A stretch of DNA of 16,477 nt from JBFWRK01 sp050248955. Lineage in GTDB: Bacteria > Actinomycetota > Acidimicrobiia > Acidimicrobiales > Ilumatobacteraceae. The notes under the pieces were generated by a model. The model saw only the letters and a list, made by a program, of their open reading frames with translations. It was not told the DNA's origin and made no database searches. The stretch spans positions 1 to 16,477 of the forward strand of contig JBFWRK010000037.1 of the NCBI GenBank assembly GCA_050248955.1, given 5' to 3'. The translations under genes and the position numbers were made by a program. Positions within the stretch are counted from its first letter, which is position 1, and each line of letters starts with the position of its first letter. Shown piece by piece: positions 12,756-16,477 of this stretch.

Positions 12756-13409
12756 ATGCAGCAGGCGAGCACGACGAGCGAACGGCTCGACGCCAACTGG
12801 GCGCAGACCCTCGACCGGATCCGCGCCTTCGTCGCCGCCCGGGTCGGCGACAGCGAGCTCGCCGCCGACATCACCCAGGACGTCGTCGTGCGCAGCATCG
12901 CCTCCGGCGCGCTCGAGCGCGTCGACAACCCGATGGCTTGGCTCTACCGCTCGGCCCGCAACGCCGTGATCGACCACTACCGCACCCGCCACGTCCACGA
13001 CGCGATCGACGAGACCGATCGCTGGCCCGACCCCGGTCCGACCGACAACCAGCCGAACGACGCAACCCGGGACCTGGCGCGGTGCTTGCAACCCCTGCTC
13101 CGCGAGCTCCCACCCGCGGCACGCGATGCCCTCACTCGAGTCGACGCCGACGGTCAGACGCACCAGCAGGCGGCCGACCAACTCGGCATCTCGGTCTCGG
13201 GGATGAAGTCCCGAGTGCAACGAGCACGCCGCCAGCTCAAGGGTCTGCTCGAACAGTGCTGCTCCGTCCAGCTCGACCGCGCCGGCGCCGTCTCGACGTA
13301 TGCCCCGACCGCGACGACGTGCGGTTGCGATGCCGCGGCGCCCTGCGCTGTCGGCTCCTCCGAACGGGAAGCGTCGACGACCGGCCCAGGTGGGAGAACT
13401 CTCGCCTGA
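12756..13409 (+). CDS. sigZ: SigZ-type ECF sigma factor with cysteine-rich C-terminus
   Basis: A 217-residue alternative sigma factor that directs RNA polymerase to special promoters. Region 2 spans about residues 14-80 (ADITQDVVVRSIA at 37-49; NPMAWLYRSARNAVIDHYR at 58-76). Region 4 spans about 108-165 (LRELPPAARDAL at 115-126; HQQAADQLGISVSGMKSRVQ at 136-155). The SigZ mark is the CC pair followed by LDRAG just after region 4 (Cys168, Cys169; 173-177). A further tail of about 40 residues adds CGC (189-191) and Cys197. No anti-sigma gene is adjacent, so the cysteine tail may itself be the switch; that is inference. The start has GGAGGA at ideal spacing. The gene is divergent from the arsI operon and probably controls it. 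Confidence 0.82.
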   Translation: MQQASTTSERLDANWAQTLDRIRAFVAARVGDSELAADITQDVVVRSIASGALERVDNPMAWLYRSARNAVIDHYRTRHVHDAIDETDRWPDPGPTDNQPNDATRDLARCLQPLLRELPPAARDALTRVDADGQTHQQAADQLGISVSGMKSRVQRARRQLKGLLEQCCSVQLDRAGAVSTYAPTATTCGCDAAAPCAVGSSEREASTTGPGGRTLA

Positions 13410-13420
13410 CCAGTCCGAGC

Positions 13421-13426
13421 TAGCGT
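13421..13426 (+). promoter_or_regulatory. -10 candidate before the TPR membrane protein gene
   Basis: TAGCGT lies 36 bases before ATG 13463, so the transcript would have a leader of about 30 bases ending in GAGG at suitable spacing before the ATG. No clear -35 box is seen. The gene might instead be read through from the sigma gene, 53 bases upstream. Confidence 0.3.
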
Positions 13427-13462
13427 TCGCGATCGGGAGAACGTCTGGATCGCGAGGCGCGA

Positions 13463-15070
13463 ATGACAGCCGCCGAGGACCACGAGCCGCATGCGAGCAG
13501 TCCCGTTCCCACGTCGGCGCGGACGCTCTCGAGCCTGAGCGGCCCGATCATCGCTGCGTTCGGCGGTCTGGTCGCCGTCGTTCTCGCGGCCCATGAGACA
13601 TTCGGCTTCCGCCCCAGCCCGGTGGCACGGGCGCTGGTCCTCGTCACCGCCCTGCTCTCCGCGTGCGGAGCGCTGTACGTGGCGATCAACGCGATCGGGC
13701 CGCAACGCTCGAGGCGATGGAAGCTCCTCGTCGGGTCCACCGCAATGGTCGTCTCGGGCCTCATCCTCGGCCTCGTGTACATCACCAGTGACGAGCCCGT
13801 CGCGGCGTCGGCGGACCCGATCCCCGGAAACCTCCGCATCGCCGTGGCGCCGTTCCAGCACCGAGAGACGGGGAGCGACAGCACCCAGGTCGTCGCGGCC
13901 ACCCGATCGCTCGCCGATCGGTTCGCCGAGGACCTTCGAGAGGAACTGGACGCGGTGGCTGATCCTTTCCAGCCCGGCGTCGAGTACCGGGACATCGCGG
14001 TCGGTGAGGAGAGCGATCGCGGCGAGCTCGAACGCGCTGCGAGGATCGTGGACGCACACATCGTCGTGTTCGGGTCGGTCCAGACTGACGAGGATCACCG
14101 AGAGGCCACGATGCAGGCCTACGCGTACGTGTCCACACTCGCCGTCCCACGAGCGCTCGAGATCGCCGGTTCGTACCCGCTCGGCGATCCCGTGGAAGCG
14201 CGTGGCGACTTCCTCGCTGGTGACCCGATCGCCGAGCAGGCGATGCAGGTCGAGTTGCAGCAGCGGGTCAGCGATCTGGCTCGGTTCTCACGAGGGCTCC
14301 TGCTGTTCGGGTCAGGCGACTACGTCGCAGCGGACGACGCGTTCGCGAGCGTCGAGCGGGTCTGGCAGAGCGGGAACGGACAGTTGGTCACCCTGATGCG
14401 CGGCGCCGTCGCGCTCCAGCAGCGCCGCCTCGATGCCGCCGCTTCGTCGTTCCGCAAGATCCTCGAGTCTGAACCTGACAACGGTCGGGCACTGCTCGGT
14501 TCGGCGGAGGTGATGCTGCAGCGGCTGCTGCCGACCGGTCCGAGTTGCGCAGTTCCGAGCGATGTCGACGTGGACGTGGCCGAGCTGATCGGCGTGTACC
14601 GACGTGCCAGGGAGGTCGGCGGTGCGCCAGGTTCCTACGTGATGGAGAAGAGCGTCATCGGTGAGGGCCGGGCTCGCCTGTACGAGGGAGGCGACCCCAG
14701 CAGCGCGATCGAACTGCTGGATCCAGTCGTTTCCGGGCTCGACGGCGATGAGCCGTCGGAAGCGCTCTACATGGACGCGCGAATGACCAGGGGCCTGCTC
14801 GCGTCGCGGCTCGGCGGTAGCGAAGACCTCGAGCGAGCGGCATCCGACCTGAGCGCCGTCGACACGAACGCGCCCACGACGGCCGCGGCCCGATGGCGAC
14901 TGGGCCAGATCCTCGTCCTCCTGCAGCGCCCCGATGAAGCGGCCGACGCTCTCCGCGAGGCGATCAGTCTGTTCCAGGAGTCGCTCTCGGCGGCATCGCC
15001 GGAGCAGCACGGGTGTCTCGAACAATTTCGGGACGCAGCACAGCAGGAGTTGAACGGCATCGGCGACTGA
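13463..15070 (+). CDS. Three-helix membrane protein with FlgO/TolB-like and TPR regions
   Basis: A 535-residue protein. Three membrane helices (about 27-44, 55-77 and 87-107) form an N-terminal anchor. Residues 120-250 contain NLRIAVAPF (123-131), SLADRFAEDLREEL (about 149-162) and a later ARIVDAHIVVFGSV. These resemble the alpha/beta domain seen in FlgO- or TolB-N-like proteins that precede TPRs in many regulators. From about 270 to the end the protein is helical with TPR-like pairs (ARFSRGLLLFGSGDYVAADD; AAARWRLGQILVLLQRPDEA), a scaffold for protein contact. No enzyme motif is visible, so it may sense or assemble partners at the membrane. I cannot name a substrate. It lies downstream of the sigma gene on the same strand and converges on a lipoprotein gene 27 bases away. 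Confidence 0.7.
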   Translation: MTAAEDHEPHASSPVPTSARTLSSLSGPIIAAFGGLVAVVLAAHETFGFRPSPVARALVLVTALLSACGALYVAINAIGPQRSRRWKLLVGSTAMVVSGLILGLVYITSDEPVAASADPIPGNLRIAVAPFQHRETGSDSTQVVAATRSLADRFAEDLREELDAVADPFQPGVEYRDIAVGEESDRGELERAARIVDAHIVVFGSVQTDEDHREATMQAYAYVSTLAVPRALEIAGSYPLGDPVEARGDFLAGDPIAEQAMQVELQQRVSDLARFSRGLLLFGSGDYVAADDAFASVERVWQSGNGQLVTLMRGAVALQQRRLDAAASSFRKILESEPDNGRALLGSAEVMLQRLLPTGPSCAVPSDVDVDVAELIGVYRRAREVGGAPGSYVMEKSVIGEGRARLYEGGDPSSAIELLDPVVSGLDGDEPSEALYMDARMTRGLLASRLGGSEDLERAASDLSAVDTNAPTTAAARWRLGQILVLLQRPDEAADALREAISLFQESLSAASPEQHGCLEQFRDAAQQELNGIGD

Positions 15071-15072
15071 GC

Positions 15073-15095
15073 GATCGACGCGAAGCCGGTCGATC
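15073..15095. terminator. Inverted repeat between convergent genes
   Basis: GATCGAC (15073-15079) and GTCGATC (15089-15095) are exact reverse complements around a 9-base loop. They fill most of the 27-base gap between two convergent genes. There is no U run, so termination is possible but not certain. Confidence 0.35.
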
Positions 15096-15097
15096 CG

Positions 15098-16126
15098 TCA
15101 GCTCCTGACCTCCACTCTGACCGAGCACGACTCCGTGGTTTGGTCGGCGAGCAGGGCGAAGCACAGGATCGTGCCTTCCTCGAGCGCCGGGGGCACGTTC
15201 ACGACGTGCCGGATGCCACCACCCGACACATCGAGGAGTACCTCCGAGTACGTGGAGGTCGTCCCCGCAGGCGATCCCTTCGGGAACTGCGCCATTCCGA
15301 GGCGGACCTGCGCATCGGGTCCGTGGACATCGAGGGTCAGGGTGCCGTTCGACGCTGCCGAACCGAGCACGAGGTGGTGGCCGTCTTGGGGAACCGTCAT
15401 CTCGAACGACGCCTCGCCGAGCACGACCTCCTCGGCGGTGTCGACGGCGGTCGAGGTCGCGGGAACGCTGCTGTCGAGTGCAGAATCACCGGTGGTCGGC
15501 ACGCTCTCGCCTGACCCGTCCGGGCCTCTCGACACACCGGTGACACGAACGGCGTAGTGCCCGGGCACGGGGCCCGCGTACCAGATCACGAGGGGCTCGG
15601 AGGATTCGAACACGACCTGATCGTCGTGCACGATGACCAGCCGCACGTCGTCGTGGTCGTCGACCGCGACGCAGAACTGGAGCTCTTCGTGCGTCGGGCC
15701 GCCCTCGAGCGAGCCCCAGAGCCAGACGTCCGCCGCCGGCCTGGGACCACAGCGTCTGTTGAAGATGCTCGAATTGACGAGGAAGGCCGTCACGGGGTCG
15801 GCGTTGGGGAAGCTCTGGCCCGCGACCGACGAGCTCGTCGTCTCGGTGCCGGGATCGGTGCCCGAACCGGGCACGGACGCCGTGGTTTCGGTGCCGGGTG
15901 AACTCGTGGTGTCGGTGTCCAGGCCGGTGGTCGAAACGGACAGCGGCGCCGTGCTGCCGGGGTCAGGCGCGATGGTGATGCCAGTGGCCACCGACGTGGG
16001 GCCGGTGGCCGCGGCACCGAGCGAGCTGTCCTGGTTCGACCGATCACTGCATGCGACTGCCGCCAGAGCCACGACACTCGCGACGGTGAGCGGAAGCCGT
16101 CTGAGCTCCGATGCTGGACCGATCAT
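15098..16126 (-). CDS. Secreted lipoprotein with Ser/Thr-rich linkers, unknown function
   Basis: A 342-residue exported lipoprotein. The signal peptide is SELRRLPLTVASVVALAAVAC (residues 6-26, in which the last four, AVAC, form the lipobox), and Cys26 would carry the lipid anchor. Residues 27-104 are a Ser/Thr/Pro/Gly-rich spacer with two PGTETT copies (78-83, 92-97). Two folded regions follow (about 105-202 and 231-342), separated by a second Ser/Thr-rich linker (about 203-230). Four cysteines (126, 152, 322 and 334) could form two disulfides. No catalytic motif is seen and I do not recognise the family. ATG 16126 has GGAGG six bases upstream. It would sit on the outer face of the membrane, possibly near the convergently encoded TPR protein. 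Confidence 0.75.
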   Translation of the reverse strand: MIGPASELRRLPLTVASVVALAAVACSDRSNQDSSLGAAATGPTSVATGITIAPDPGSTAPLSVSTTGLDTDTTSSPGTETTASVPGSGTDPGTETTSSSVAGQSFPNADPVTAFLVNSSIFNRRCGPRPAADVWLWGSLEGGPTHEELQFCVAVDDHDDVRLVIVHDDQVVFESSEPLVIWYAGPVPGHYAVRVTGVSRGPDGSGESVPTTGDSALDSSVPATSTAVDTAEEVVLGEASFEMTVPQDGHHLVLGSAASNGTLTLDVHGPDAQVRLGMAQFPKGSPAGTTSTYSEVLLDVSGGGIRHVVNVPPALEEGTILCFALLADQTTESCSVRVEVRS

Positions 16127-16428
16127 GATGGACCTCCGCTGCGCGTCGTCCGGAACCGCGGTATCAACCCGAGGAGATGCTCTGGCCTGACGTGGTGGAC
16201 TGGCGGCTCGCAGGAGTGTGGAACGGTGACCCGAACGACTTCGATCGGCATGCGGGGTCTCCTCACTCTCAGCCAGGAGAATTGTCCTCGCACTGGTAGA
16301 GGCCGCGCCGCTCGGCGAGATACGCGTTCCGAAGCCGACCCAGGCTCTGACACACGAGGACGAACGTTCGTATGATCAGCACCCGTTGTCACGCACGGAG
16401 CTTCACGCGGAGCTTCGGCGGACGTCTC
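16127..16428. other. About 300 bases without a firm gene
   Basis: The left part carries the ribosome site and presumably the promoter of the lipoprotein gene on the minus strand, though no clear boxes are visible. On the plus strand a 40-codon frame runs from ATG 16177 to TAG 16299 (begins MLWPDVVDWRL), with an ill-spaced GAGG before it. It is Trp-rich and may be chance. The right part holds the tRNA promoter and a pair of CGGAGCTTC direct repeats at 16396-16404 and 16408-16416, spaced 12 bases apart. Confidence 0.5.
16347..16376 (+). promoter_or_regulatory. Promoter upstream of tRNA-Arg with embedded palindrome
   Basis: CTGACA (16347-16352) and TATGAT (16371-16376) are each one base from consensus and are separated by 18 bases. 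The expected start is near 16383, about 46 bases before the tRNA. A perfect 12-bp palindrome, ACGAACGTTCGT, spans 16360-16371 and touches the -10 box. The stretch 16361-16374 also matches the LexA-type pattern CGAAC-N4-GTTYG at all but one of the ten fixed positions. Confidence 0.6.
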
Positions 16429-16477
16429 GCCCTCGTAGCTCAGGGGATAGAGCAACGGTTTCCTAAACCGCAGGTCG
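16429..16477 (+). tRNA. tRNA-Arg(CCT), truncated by the window edge
   Basis: The 5' two thirds of a tRNA are visible: acceptor strand GCCCTCG (16429-16435), TA, D stem GCTC and GAGC (16438-16441 and 16450-16453) around AGGGGATA, then the anticodon arm. The loop TTCCTAA (16460-16466) gives anticodon CCT at 16462-16464, which reads AGG arginine codons. The outermost base pair of the anticodon stem (16455 with 16471) is A-C, while the other four pair well. The variable region begins AGGTCG and runs off the window, so the T arm and 3' acceptor cannot be checked. Confidence 0.9.

Noticed and set aside
16177..16299. A 40-codon plus-strand gene
   Set aside because: GAGG is too close to the ATG, third-position bias is only moderate and no homologue is recognised; kept only as a note in the gap entry.
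16123..16455. A 110-codon minus-strand frame
   Set aside because: It begins inside the tRNA and covers its promoter; no ribosome site or family feature supports it.
1..16477. CRISPR array, insertion sequence or attachment site
   Set aside because: No regularly spaced long repeats, transposase or integrase motifs were seen. The tRNA is cut by the window edge, so an attachment site at its 3' end cannot be judged.

Overview
This window is a high-GC stretch, almost all coding, with strong G/C bias at third codon positions, frequent GTG starts, several apparently leaderless genes and few U-rich terminators. These traits point to an actinobacterium. The mix of proteins (ArsR/SRPBCC pair, DUF4015 protein, SigZ-type sigma factor, MgtA-like ATPase) would suit a member of the Acidimicrobiia, but that placement is inference. 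No insertion sequence, phage gene, CRISPR array or rRNA is visible.

Layout, left to right. (1) The 3' end of an unrecognised + gene (1-126) converges on a 1-Cys peroxiredoxin (131-763, minus). The peroxiredoxin is divergent from an ArsR-type repressor gene (888-1244), which is followed by a gene for an SRPBCC domain fused to a helical, TPR-like domain (1314-2249). A perfect 9+9 bp inverted repeat lies inside the arsR promoter. (2) A DUF2231 four-helix membrane protein (2325-2843) lies behind three exact-register 11-bp direct repeats that look like an OmpR/PhoB-class response-regulator box. A RadC/JAB-like protein that seems to have lost its zinc ligands (2887-3354, minus) and a small flavin-reductase-like split-barrel protein (3482-3805) follow. 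(3) A minus-strand block carries an ABC exporter pair (7268-5557) and a membrane-anchored DUF4015 glycosidase-like protein (5497-3821). It is divergent from a P-type ATPase of the MgtA class (7341-9869). (4) The most interesting region is 9894-13409. A four-gene minus-strand operon encodes an ArsI/CadI-type C-As lyase, a DrrA-type ABC ATPase, its permease and a cysteine-containing four-helix membrane protein. It is divergent from a SigZ-type ECF sigma factor whose C-terminus is rich in cysteine. (5) A three-helix membrane protein with a TPR-rich C-terminus (13463-15070) converges on a secreted lipoprotein (15098-16126). The window ends inside a tRNA-Arg(CCT) gene behind a good promoter that carries a 12-bp palindrome.

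How the genes may work together. The ArsR, SRPBCC and peroxiredoxin genes share one regulatory island and probably one repressor. The ArsI, ABC exporter, small membrane protein and sigma genes look like a self-contained arsenical (or thiophilic-metal) response unit: the sigma factor would sense thiol chemistry, ArsI would demethylate or cleave trivalent organoarsenicals, and the ABC pair would move an unknown substrate out. The ArsI assignment rests on conserved residues. The sensing role of the sigma factor and the exporter substrate are inference.
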